Origin: Noviherbaspirillum soli
Lineage (GTDB): Bacteria; Pseudomonadota; Gammaproteobacteria; Burkholderiales; Burkholderiaceae_D
DNA length: 64,000 nt
Assembly: GCF_015352955.1 (NCBI RefSeq)
Contig: NZ_JACYOX010000022.1
Span: 31,281 to 95,280 of the forward strand
Direction: 5' to 3'
The notes under the pieces are model-generated. The model was not told where the DNA came from. It did no database searches and saw only the letters and a program-made list of their open reading frames with translations. Below, one piece after another: positions 1 through 10,448 of the stretch. The position numbers and the translations under genes are program-made. How positions within the stretch are numbered: position 1 is the stretch's first letter; each line of letters begins with the position of its first letter.

Positions 1-781
1 CATTCACATGTGTGCCCGAGGTTTCCTGGTTAGGCCAGACAAAGCCGATCTTGTTGACCATGTCCTTGTCTTCCGGCTTGGTCGAACGCAGCATGCGCAC
101 GTAGTAGTAGGTATTGGCCAGCGCCACGCCGCATTCGCCGGTGGCTACGCCCTTGATCTGGTCGGTGTCGCCGCCGCGCGGAGGGCGGGCAAAGTTGTTG
201 ACCATGCCCTTGGCCCAGGTTTCCGTTGCCGCTTCGCCATTACGCTCAATCATGGCGCCTATCATCGACAGCATGTAGGGATGCGAGCCGGAGCGGGTGC
301 ACACCTTGCCCTTGTTCTTCGGGTCAGCCAGGGATTCATAGGTCGATACATCCTTCTTGTCCACGGCCACCTTGTTGTAGACGATGATGCGTGCACGGGT
401 GGAAAAGCCGAACCATTCCGGTCCCTTGCCTTCATCGGATGCGCGCAGGTTGGCTGGAATGCGCGATTCCAGCACTGCCGACTTGACCGGCTGGAACAGG
501 CCATCCGCTTCCGCCCGCCACAGGCGGGCTGCGTCCACCATCAGGATCACGTCCGCCGGGCTGTTCTTGCCTTCGCTTTTCAGGCGCTCCAGCAACTGGT
601 TGTCGTCCGCCTCGATCCTGTTGATCTTGATGCCGGTCTGCTTGGTAAAGTTTTCGTACAGCAGTTCATCGGTCTGGTAATGACGTGCCGAATACAGATT
701 CAGCACGTTTTCCTGCGCAAAGCTGGCATGGGTGACGGCAAGCGAGGCAGCGATCAGGGTCAGGCGAAAGGCAAGTTTCAT
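1..781 (-). CDS. Fe3+ ABC transporter substrate-binding protein (3'-truncated by window edge)
   Basis: Periplasmic iron-binding component of an FbpA/FutA-type ferric ABC importer. About 260 codons are visible and the C-terminus lies outside the window. The protein starts MKLAFRLTLIAASL with a typical signal peptide and a likely cleavage after HASFA. Mature sequence begins ENVLNLYSARHYQTDE, the usual opening of this family ('vnvYSaRhy..d'). A cluster of tyrosines, NTYYYVRM, near the visible end matches the Fe3+-coordinating tyrosines of FbpA/FutA proteins. The start ATG has an AGGA element upstream, and a Fur-type box overlaps its promoter. The permease and ATPase genes would be expected beyond the window start. 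Family assignment is firm; ferric iron as substrate is inferred from the family and the Fur box. Confidence 0.87.
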   Translation of the reverse strand, partial: MKLAFRLTLIAASLAVTHASFAQENVLNLYSARHYQTDELLYENFTKQTGIKINRIEADDNQLLERLKSEGKNSPADVILMVDAARLWRAEADGLFQPVKSAVLESRIPANLRASDEGKGPEWFGFSTRARIIVYNKVAVDKKDVSTYESLADPKNKGKVCTRSGSHPYMLSMIGAMIERNGEAATETWAKGMVNNFARPPRGGDTDQIKGVATGECGVALANTYYYVRMLRSTKPEDKDMVNKIGFVWPNQETSGTHVN

Positions 782-824
782 CACGTAGGCATCCTGGCAA
801 GTTAAGAAAGTTAAAAGTCGGGCA

Positions 825-864
825 AGTATAACAAATCGGGTGCAAATGTGAATCATTCTCAATT
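825..864 (-). promoter_or_regulatory. Promoter with overlapping Fur box for the iron-binding protein gene
   Basis: Read on the minus strand, TTCACA (847-852) and TATACT (825-830) are separated by 16 bp and form a good sigma-70 promoter. The sequence at 844-864, read on minus as AATTGAGAATGATTCACATTT, resembles the Fur consensus GATAATGATAATCATTATC and covers the -35 box. This geometry suits iron-dependent repression. The match is by eye only. Confidence 0.6.
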
Positions 865-948
865 AGATGCGACGCCGGTTCTGGCGCTTTTCCAAAGGAA
901 CTTCCGCTACAATCCGTGGTTCGTTTTTCCCTCAAGCCAAATTCCTTT

Positions 949-1890
949 ATGCCAACGTTCTTAAAGCGCCTGCTTCCAGGCGTTATTGTCCTGCTGACCG
1001 CCTGTGGTACGACCAAAACCCCTGCGCCAGAGCCTGTGGCCGCGCCGCAGACGCCATCGGCTGCGCCGCATCCGGTACGCATTGGTCTTGCGCTCGGTGG
1101 TGGGGCCGCTCGCGGATTCGCGCACATCGGCGTGATCAAGGCGCTTGAAGCACAAGGCATCGTGCCGGAAATCGTGGTCGGCACCAGTGCAGGCAGCGTT
1201 GTGGGTGCGCTGTATGCCGCGGGCAACAACGGATTCAAACTCAACCGGATGGCGCTCGAGATGGACGAGGCAGCCATTTCCGATTGGGCCGTTCCTCTGT
1301 TTGCAAAGAGTTCAGGCGTGTTGAAAGGGGAGGCGATCCAGCGCTACATCAACCGCGCCGTGCGCAATGCGCCGATCGAGAAGTTCCCGATTTCCTTTGG
1401 CGCGGTGGCAACCGACTTGCAGAGTGGCAAGCCAATTCTGTTTCAGCGCGGCAATGCAGGCATGGCGGTGCGGGCGTCGTCCTCTGTACCCGGCGTGTTC
1501 CAGCCGGTAAAGATAGGCGATAAAAGTTATGTCGACGGCGGCCTGGTCGCGCCGGTGCCGGTGCGGTACGCCCGTGAAATGGGCGCTGACTTTGTCATCG
1601 CGGTCAATATATCGGCTGACCCCGATGCCCAGCCATCCACCAGCAGCCTGGACGTGGTACTGCAAACCTTTGCCATCATGGGGCAAACCATCAATCGTCT
1701 GGAAATGAAGGATGCCGACATTGTGATCACGCCCAGCCTGGGCGCGATGAAAGGGAGCGACTTCAGTGGAAGAAACTTGGCAATTCTGGCGGGAGAGCAA
1801 GCCGCGGCAAGCGTGATGCCGGAATTGCGGACAAAACTCAGGATGAAGCGGGAAGGCGCGGTAACAATCAGTTCTGCTCGGGATCGCTGA
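949..1890 (+). CDS. Patatin-like phospholipase family lipoprotein (RssA-like)
   Basis: Predicted serine acyl hydrolase of the patatin/RssA family, 313 aa. The start at 949 (MPTFLKRLL) gives a signal peptide ending in the lipobox LTAC, so the protein is probably a lipoprotein; an in-frame GTG at 916 would only lengthen the N-terminus. All patatin elements are visible: the oxyanion loop GGGAARG near residue 52, the nucleophile elbow GTSAGS near residue 81, and the catalytic aspartate in DGGLVAPVP near residue 195, forming a Ser-Asp dyad. A TACAAT at 908-913 could be the -10 box. The 3' end overlaps the convergent NlpC/P60 gene by 23 bp. The physiological lipid substrate is unknown. Confidence 0.85.
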   Translation: MPTFLKRLLPGVIVLLTACGTTKTPAPEPVAAPQTPSAAPHPVRIGLALGGGAARGFAHIGVIKALEAQGIVPEIVVGTSAGSVVGALYAAGNNGFKLNRMALEMDEAAISDWAVPLFAKSSGVLKGEAIQRYINRAVRNAPIEKFPISFGAVATDLQSGKPILFQRGNAGMAVRASSSVPGVFQPVKIGDKSYVDGGLVAPVPVRYAREMGADFVIAVNISADPDAQPSTSSLDVVLQTFAIMGQTINRLEMKDADIVITPSLGAMKGSDFSGRNLAILAGEQAAASVMPELRTKLRMKREGAVTISSARDR

Positions 1891-2404
1891 TCCTGCGGGC
1901 GCCGTTGAAGCGTTTCTTCCAGTAACTCAGATCCATGCTTTCAATGCGGATGGAACTGCCGGCGGCGGGCGAGTGAATGAATTTGTTGTCACCCAGATAG
2001 ATGCCCACATGAGAGAAGCCGCGGCGCAGCGTGTTGTAGAACACCAGGTCGCCCGGCCGCAAGTCATTCTTGTCCACGTTGTCGCCCACGCGGCTGATTT
2101 CCTCGGCGGTGCGCGGCAAGTCAGCGCCCCAGGCCTGCTTGAACACGTAGCGCACCAGGCCGCTGCAGTCGAGGCCACTTTCCGGATTGTTGCCGCCATA
2201 CTTGTACCGTATGCCGATCATCGACATCGCGCGGATTGCAAGGTCGCCAGCGCGGTCGGTAATGTTATGCAAAGCATGCAGCGCCGCATTGCGCTCGGCC
2301 GGCGCCGACTCCGTGCTCCAGGCAACCGGCGTGACGGCAAATGTTGCCGCCAGCAGGGCTGGCGCAAGCAGCAAAGTGGAAAGTTTTGATCGTTTGACTG
2401 TCAT
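1868..2404 (-). CDS. C40 family peptidase (NlpC/P60), secreted
   Basis: Cell-wall endopeptidase of the NlpC/P60 family, expected to cut peptidoglycan stem peptides in the periplasm; 178 aa. The start at 2404 (MTVKRSKLSTLLLAPALL) follows an AGGAAG ribosome site and gives a signal peptide. The catalytic cysteine lies in LDCSGLVRYVF, the histidine in SHVGIYLGD, and a third polar residue in the FIHSP segment. RYKYGGNNPESGLDCSG is the classic family opening. It is convergent with the patatin gene. An upstream in-frame extension to 2530 lacks signal-peptide logic and was not used. The exact substrate bond cannot be told from sequence. Confidence 0.88.
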   Translation of the reverse strand: MTVKRSKLSTLLLAPALLAATFAVTPVAWSTESAPAERNAALHALHNITDRAGDLAIRAMSMIGIRYKYGGNNPESGLDCSGLVRYVFKQAWGADLPRTAEEISRVGDNVDKNDLRPGDLVFYNTLRRGFSHVGIYLGDNKFIHSPAAGSSIRIESMDLSYWKKRFNGARRISDPEQN

Positions 2405-2511
2405 TCTTCCTGCCTTGTACCATGCAAGGCGTCGAATGTAAGCGAAGCTGATGGGGATTGTCAAAGAGAAATTGCAGTAAAGTAATGTGATGTTTTGGCC
2501 AGTTGGAGGCA

Positions 2512-3459
2512 ATGTTGTCTGATAATTCACAAAAAATATCGCACGGAAAGTTGCGCGCGCTCATTGCAGATGACTCGCGCATCGTGCGAGCCACCCTGAC
2601 AAAACACCTGGGAGACCTGTTCGAGTTTGCCGAGGCGCATGATGGCGAGGAGGCCTGGGACAGTTTGCTGCGCGATGAAGATATCGCCTTGCTCATCACT
2701 GACCTGACCATGCCCCGGCTCGACGGCTATGGCCTTTTGCGGCGCATGCGTGCTTCGAAAGCGCAGCGGCTGCGCGAGATGCCTGTCGTGGTGGTTTCGG
2801 GCGCAGACGAGTTGGACGAGCGCCGGCTCGCCCGGGAAGCCGGTGCCACGGACCTGATTACCAAGGGTATGGCAACGACAAGGTTGGTGTCGCGGCTGGA
2901 TTTGCTGGCACAACTGGTCATTGCGCAGCGGGAATACCAGACAGTCGCGGATGCCGCTGCCGCATCGGGGCAGGTGGCGGCCAGCGTATCCCCCTATGTC
3001 CTCCAGTCCGGCGCCGAGCGGCGTCTCGGCTACGCAATCCGCCAGCAGGAAAACTTTGCCCTGCTCAATCTGTGCCTGTCCGTGCCGGATGGGGTGGATC
3101 ATGCCGGCTTGCGGCGCGATATCGAAGCCGTGCTGAGGCGGATACTGCGCCAGACCGACGCGGTCGCGCGCACCGGCAACGCCGATTTCACCATCGTCAC
3201 CAGCAATGTCGAGCCTGCTTCCCTGTCCGGCTTTGCCAGCCGGCTGTGTCGTGCTGCAACCGAGGCAGCCGCGGAGCGCCATGGTGCTGGCACCGTCGTA
3301 TGCTGTGGCACCGCCAGCCTTGCGGAATATGCCGGCGCGCAGCCGCCGTCGCTGCATGAGTTATGGGATGCAGCACGCCGACGCGCGATTGCCGGTCTTG
3401 GCAGCGGGAAATCGGGCGTTATAGGGCGTGAAGAAGAATCCGCCGCCAGTGCCGGTTAA
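2512..3459 (+). CDS. Response regulator with a degenerate GGDEF-like C-terminal domain
   Basis: Two-domain signalling protein, 315 aa. Residues about 14-125 form a CheY-like receiver with acidic pair D20-D21, phospho-acceptor D64 (LLITDLTMPRLDGYG), S96 and K118, so phosphorylation should work. Residues about 160-300 have the pattern of a GGDEF domain (DAVARTGNADFTIVTSN), but the signature is TGNADF at 221-226 instead of GG[DE]EF, so cyclic-di-GMP synthesis is unlikely. GGAGG at 2505-2509 is only 2 nt from the ATG at 2512 but 5 nt from a TTG at 2515, so the true start may be one codon later. No histidine kinase lies nearby. Downstream is a GlcG-like gene with its own ribosome site. Confidence 0.8.
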   Translation: MLSDNSQKISHGKLRALIADDSRIVRATLTKHLGDLFEFAEAHDGEEAWDSLLRDEDIALLITDLTMPRLDGYGLLRRMRASKAQRLREMPVVVVSGADELDERRLAREAGATDLITKGMATTRLVSRLDLLAQLVIAQREYQTVADAAAASGQVAASVSPYVLQSGAERRLGYAIRQQENFALLNLCLSVPDGVDHAGLRRDIEAVLRRILRQTDAVARTGNADFTIVTSNVEPASLSGFASRLCRAATEAAAERHGAGTVVCCGTASLAEYAGAQPPSLHELWDAARRRAIAGLGSGKSGVIGREEESAASAG

Positions 3460-3493
3460 CATCGTACAATCGTGCCTTTTTAAAGGAGCAGAG

Positions 3494-3901
3494 ATGCAGT
3501 CCAAGCAAGTGTTGACCCTCGAAGAAGTCCGAAAAATAGCAGCCGCCGCGGAAGCCGAAGCCTTGGCCAACAACTGGGCAGTGACGATCTCGGTCGTCGA
3601 CGACGGCGGTAACCTGCTGTGGCTGCAGCGTCTGGACAATGCGGCTCCGATTTCCGCGCATATCGCGCCTTCCAAGGCCCGTACTGCCGCCCTCGGCCGC
3701 CGCGAGACCAAGGTCTACGAGGACATGATCAACAACGGTCGTTTCTCCTTCATCACCGCGCCCAATCTCGACGGCCTGCTCGAAGGCGGCGTTCCCATCA
3801 TGATCGGCGGGCAATGCGTCGGCGCGGTGGGCGTGTCCGGCGTCAAGTCGTCCGAAGACGTGCAAATCGCCAAGGCGGGCATCGCAGCGCTGAACGCCTG
3901 A
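3494..3901 (+). CDS. GlcG/HbpS family heme-binding-like protein (DUF336)
   Basis: Small 135-aa protein of the GlcG/HbpS family, known as extracellular or cytosolic heme- or cobalamin-associated proteins of uncertain function. Family features are TISVVDDGGNLLWLQRLDNA, then ISAHIAPSKARTAALGRRET, and the glycine-rich end GGVPIMIGGQCVGAVGVSG. The start at 3494 follows AAAGGAG at ideal spacing; an in-frame upstream ATG at 3428 sits inside the preceding gene. A TACAAT at 3465-3470 may serve as a -10 box. No signal peptide is seen. The role is not inferable from the neighbourhood. Confidence 0.83.
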   Translation: MQSKQVLTLEEVRKIAAAAEAEALANNWAVTISVVDDGGNLLWLQRLDNAAPISAHIAPSKARTAALGRRETKVYEDMINNGRFSFITAPNLDGLLEGGVPIMIGGQCVGAVGVSGVKSSEDVQIAKAGIAALNA

Positions 3902-3972
3902 GGTGCCGCGGCGGCAAGCCGCAGCTAGAGTTCCGGCGCGCCACGGCGCGCCGTAAAAACGGGCAAAGCTAT

Positions 3973-4002
3973 TTGCCTGTGAGGACCGTTACGCGCTATA
4001 AT
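3973..4002 (+). promoter_or_regulatory. Probable carAB promoter
   Basis: TTGCCT (3973-3978) and a perfect TATAAT (3997-4002) are 18 bp apart, about 150 bp upstream of carA. The long leader to 4156 contains no other gene that I can recognise. A GC-rich palindrome at 3934-3953 (CGGCGCGC on each side of CACG) just upstream lacks a T-tract. Confidence 0.6.
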
Positions 4003-4156
4003 CGCTGGGTTTAGCCAAAATATTTTCCGCCGTAGCGCCTACCTTCCACCCAGTTCCGAAACCAGCCCTTGCATGTGCTTCGCGTCGTCACGCGGAACAG
4101 CGCGCAGGCGGTGTCCAGGCCCAGCGCAGCGGCGGTAACCATCTCAGGAGTTACCC

Positions 4157-5303
4157 TTGCCGCCATTTTTCCAGGGCCAACCAGTACCGGCCATCCTTGC
4201 GCTCGCAGACGGCTCGATTTTCCGGGGCGTTTCGATTGGCGCTTCCGGCCAGACCATAGGCGAAGTCGTGTTCAATACCGCGATGACCGGCTATCAGGAA
4301 ATCATCACTGACCCCAGCTACAACAGCCAGATCGTCACGCTGACCTACCCGCACATCGGCAACACCGGCGTCAATCCGGAAGACAACGAGTCCAGCCGCA
4401 TCCACGCCGCCGGCCTGATCATTCGCGACCTGCCGCTGCGCGTATCCAATTTCCGCGCCACCCAGTCCCTGTCGGACTATCTGAAATCCCAGAATGTGGT
4501 CGGCATCGCCGGCATCGACACCCGCCGCCTGACGCGCCTGCTGCGCGAAAAGGGCGCGCAGAACGGCGCCATCCTGGCAGGCGCCGACGCCACCGTCGAA
4601 GACGCGCTGGCGCTGGCCCGTTCCTTCCCCGGCCTGGCCGGCATGGACCTGGCCAAGGTCGTGTCGACCAAGAAGTCCTACGTGTGGACCGAAACCGAGT
4701 GGAAGCTGGGCGAGGGCACCGGCAAGCAGGAAGCGCCGAAATACCATGTGGTCGCCTTCGATTATGGCGTCAAGTTCAACATCCTGCGCATGCTCGCCGA
4801 GCGCGGCTGCAAGGTCACCGTGCTGCCGGCGCAGGCCACTGCCCAAGAAGCGCTGGCGCTGAATCCGGACGGCATCTTCCTGTCCAACGGCCCCGGTGAC
4901 CCGGAGCCCTGCGACTATGCGATCAAGGCCAGCCGCGAACTGATCGAGCGCGGCATCCCCACCTTCGGCATCTGCCTCGGCCATCAGCTGATGGCGCTGG
5001 CGTCCGGCGCCAAGACCCTGAAGATGAAATTCGGCCACCATGGCGCCAATCATCCGGTCCAGGATCTCGACAGCGGCAAGGTGATGATCACCTCCCAGAA
5101 CCACGGCTTCGCGGTCGACCAGGCAACCCTTCCGGCCAACTGCCGCGTGACGCACGTCTCGCTGTTCGACAACTCGCTGCAGGGCTTCGAGCGCACCGAC
5201 AAGCCGGCCTTCTGCTTCCAGGGTCATCCCGAAGCTTCGCCCGGTCCGATGGACATTGCCCCCTTGTTTGATCGCTTCGTTGCGATGATGGAGAAACTGA
5301 AAC

Positions 5304-5311
<8 letters not shown>
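4157..5311 (+). CDS. carA: Carbamoyl-phosphate synthase small subunit (glutaminase)
   Basis: Glutamine amidotransferase subunit that hydrolyses glutamine and channels ammonia to CarB, for arginine and pyrimidine synthesis in the cytoplasm. It has 384 aa, normal for CarA. The N-terminal CarA domain starts [14 protein letters not shown]; the C-terminal class I amidotransferase domain has nucleophile C273 (GICLGHQ) with H357 and E359 (GHPEASPGP). The start is a TTG at 4157, chosen because AGGAG at 4146-4150 sits six bases upstream and no in-frame ATG fits. Its stop codon overlaps the carB start, indicating translational coupling. Confidence 0.97.
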
Positions 5312-8534
<3,223 letters not shown>

Positions 8535-8554
8535 CCCATCGATTCAATCCCGGG

Positions 8555-8619
8555 CCACAGAGGCCACAACACACAGCATTCCCCGGTTCGCCGGGGAATC
8601 GTCTTTGTGGCCTCTGTGG
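8555..8619. repeat. Compound hairpin between carB and greA
   Basis: A 15-bp perfect outer inverted repeat (CCACAGAGGCCACAA at 8555-8569, TTGTGGCCTCTGTGG at 8605-8619) encloses a 9-bp inner stem (ATTCCCCGG / CCGGGGAAT, 8578-8599) with a TTCG tetraloop. No T-tract follows the inner stem. It could stabilise the carAB 3' end, act as a weak terminator, or be a REP-like unit. It ends 23 bp before greA. Confidence 0.7.
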
Positions 8620-8642
8620 TTTTCATTTCTATACGTCAAAAT

Positions 8643-9119
8643 ATGAGCTCAGTTCCAATAACGAAACACGGCGCAGAACTTCTAAAGGAAGAACTGGCCC
8701 GCCTGAAGTCCAAGGACCGTCCTGCTGTCATCAACGCCATTGCGGAAGCCAGAGCGCAAGGCGACCTCTCCGAGAATGCCGAATATGACGCCGCCAAGGA
8801 GCGTCAGAGCTTCATTGAAGGGCGCATCGCCGATCTGGAAGGCAAACTGAGCGCCGCGCAAATCATTGATCCGGCACTGCTGGACGCGGACGGTCGTATC
8901 GTATTCGGTTCGACTGTGCGGCTGGAGGATTTGGAAAGCGGGGAAGAGGTGACTTATCAGATCGTCGGCGTCGACGAAGCTGACTTGAAGGACAAGAAGG
9001 TATCCATCACTTCGCCAATTGCTCGTGCATTAATCGGCAAGTCGGCTGGCGATGTCGTGGAAGTACAGGCGCCCGCCGGCATCCGCGAGTATGAGGTTCT
9101 GGAAGTGCGATATATATAA
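8643..9119 (+). CDS. greA: Transcription elongation factor GreA
   Basis: Secondary-channel factor that rescues backtracked RNA polymerase by stimulating transcript cleavage; 158 aa, the standard length. It starts [18 protein letters not shown]. The N-terminal coiled coil carries the tip acidic residues in [12 protein letters not shown], and the C-terminal FKBP-like domain begins about residue 80 ([17 protein letters not shown]). No strong Shine-Dalgarno sequence precedes the ATG; a TATACG at 8632-8637 could be a -10 box that gives a very short leader. An in-frame GTG upstream lies within the carB-greA hairpin and was rejected. Confidence 0.96.
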   Translation: MSSVPITKHGAELLKEELARLKSKDRPAVINAIAEARAQGDLSENAEYDAAKERQSFIEGRIADLEGKLSAAQIIDPALLDADGRIVFGSTVRLEDLESGEEVTYQIVGVDEADLKDKKVSITSPIARALIGKSAGDVVEVQAPAGIREYEVLEVRYI

Positions 9120-9168
9120 CAGCGATCAGCGCCGCGCTTGCATCGGCGGCGCCTGCTGAAATCGCCGC

Positions 9169-9642
9169 TCAGTTTCCGCCGAGCGATGATTTTTTCTGGC
9201 TTGTCTGGCGTGCCTTGGCGCGCTTGATATTGCCGCCGGCGGTTACGCGCTCATTTCCCTTGAGAAGAACACGCGTGACGGACGGGCGCTTGGTGCCGCT
9301 GGCGCTGGGTTTGACAATCGTTACCTCGCGCATGCCCCGGCCCTTTTTCTCCTGGCGCTGTTTTTCTTCTTCCTTTTTTGGACGGAACAAGACAAGCAGC
9401 TTGCCAATATGCTGCACCGGCGCCGCGCCGAGTTCCGAGCAAATGGTTTCGTACATGCCGACGCGTGCTTCGCGGTCGTCGCCGAACACCCTGACCTTGA
9501 TCAGGCCATGCGCATTCAAGGCGGCGTCAATTTCCTTAGTGACGGCCGGCGTCAGACCGGCTTCCCCGATGAGTACGACAGGGTTGAGTCCGTGGGCCTG
9601 TGAGCGTAGTTCGCTACGCTCTGCGGGGGTGAGTTTCAGCAT
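9169..9642 (-). CDS. yhbY: YhbY family RNA-binding protein (CRM domain)
   Basis: CRS1/YhbY-type (CRM) RNA-binding protein linked to 50S ribosome assembly; 157 aa. Residues 1-95 are the CRM domain (MLKLTPAERSELRSQAHGL, then VVLIGEAGLTPAV and HGLIKVRVFGDDRE). Compared with the roughly 97-aa E. coli protein it has a 60-residue basic tail rich in Lys, Arg and Ser, which probably adds RNA contacts. It is divergent from rlmE with only 31 bp between the starts, matching the gene order in many proteobacteria where yhbY and rlmE/ftsH sit back to back. A short GC hairpin at 9129-9152 separates its 3' end from greA. Confidence 0.93.
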   Translation of the reverse strand: MLKLTPAERSELRSQAHGLNPVVLIGEAGLTPAVTKEIDAALNAHGLIKVRVFGDDREARVGMYETICSELGAAPVQHIGKLLVLFRPKKEEEKQRQEKKGRGMREVTIVKPSASGTKRPSVTRVLLKGNERVTAGGNIKRAKARQTSQKKSSLGGN

Positions 9643-9673
9643 AAAAATCCTTTAAAAGCAGTATTCTACGCGA

Positions 9674-10327
9674 ATGGCAAAGAACAAATTAAACAAAAAC
9701 TGGCTGCACGATCACATAAACGACCCCTATGTGAAGCTTGCCCAGAAAGAAGGCTATCGCGCGCGCGCCGCATACAAGTTGAAGGAAATCGACGAAAGCG
9801 AGAAGCTGATCCGCCCTGGCCAGATCATCGTCGACCTTGGGAGTACTCCGGGCAGCTGGTCGCAATACGTCCGCCATAAACTGTCCGGCGCAGAAAATGG
9901 TGGCATCAACGGGACCATTATTGGCCTTGACATGCTGCCTATGGAACCGATCGCCGATGTCCATTTTATTTTGGGCGACTTCCGTGAAGAAAGCGTCTTG
10001 GCAAAACTCGAACTCATCCTTGCCGGCAGAAAGGTGGATCTGGTGCTTTCCGATATGGCGCCCAACCTGTCCGGTATCGCGATTGCAGACGCCGCGCGCG
10101 TGGAGCATATTATCGATCTGGCAATCGAGTTTGCTCGTGCACACATGAAACCTTCCGGTGCATTGCTCGTCAAATGTTTCAACGGCACCGGTTTCAGTCA
10201 ATTGGTGGAAAAGTTCAGGCAGGAATTCAAGACCGTCATCCAGAAAAAGCCCAAAGCCAGCCGAGACAAATCGTCAGAGATTTTCTTGCTGGGTAAATCG
10301 TTAAAAAATCCCCCTTTAAACCGGTAA
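9674..10327 (+). CDS. rlmE: 23S rRNA 2'-O-ribose U2552 methyltransferase
   Basis: RrmJ/FtsJ heat-shock methyltransferase that methylates U2552 of 23S rRNA using S-adenosylmethionine; 217 aa. The SAM-binding motif is [15 protein letters not shown]. The catalytic K-D-K-E tetrad is represented by the early lysine in [19 protein letters not shown], the aspartate in [12 protein letters not shown], the lysine in LVKCFNGTG, and the late glutamate near [11 protein letters not shown] at 9674 has no Shine-Dalgarno, and a TATTCT at 9662-9667 lies just six bases upstream, so the message may be leaderless. It precedes ftsH, as in E. coli. Confidence 0.95.
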   Translation: MAKNKLNKNWLHDHINDPYVKLAQKEGYRARAAYKLKEIDESEKLIRPGQIIVDLGSTPGSWSQYVRHKLSGAENGGINGTIIGLDMLPMEPIADVHFILGDFREESVLAKLELILAGRKVDLVLSDMAPNLSGIAIADAARVEHIIDLAIEFARAHMKPSGALLVKCFNGTGFSQLVEKFRQEFKTVIQKKPKASRDKSSEIFLLGKSLKNPPLNR

Positions 10328-10341
10328 ATCGCTTCTTAGTC

Positions 10342-10370
10342 CTTGATTAAGCAGATATTCGGCCTGATAT
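10342..10370 (+). promoter_or_regulatory. Possible heat-shock or sigma-70 promoter for ftsH
   Basis: CTTGATT (10342-10348), 14 bp, then CCTGATAT (10363-10370) loosely matches the sigma-32 pattern CTTGAAA-N13/15-CCCCATNT. The same bases read as TTGATT-N16-TGATAT for sigma-70. ftsH is a heat-shock gene in relatives, which makes the sigma-32 reading plausible but unproved. A second possible -10, TAGAAT, lies close to 10402. Confidence 0.35.
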
Positions 10371-10448
10371 CACGCCTAGTAAGCAGCCTTTAATGCGGGT
10401 AGAATTTGCGGACGCATAGAAGGACCAATCTGAGTCCAAGGAGTTCTA

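Noticed and set aside
3934..3953. A GC palindrome between GlcG-like gene and carA
   Set aside because: It has no T-tract; it lies upstream of the carA promoter and is not clearly a terminator.
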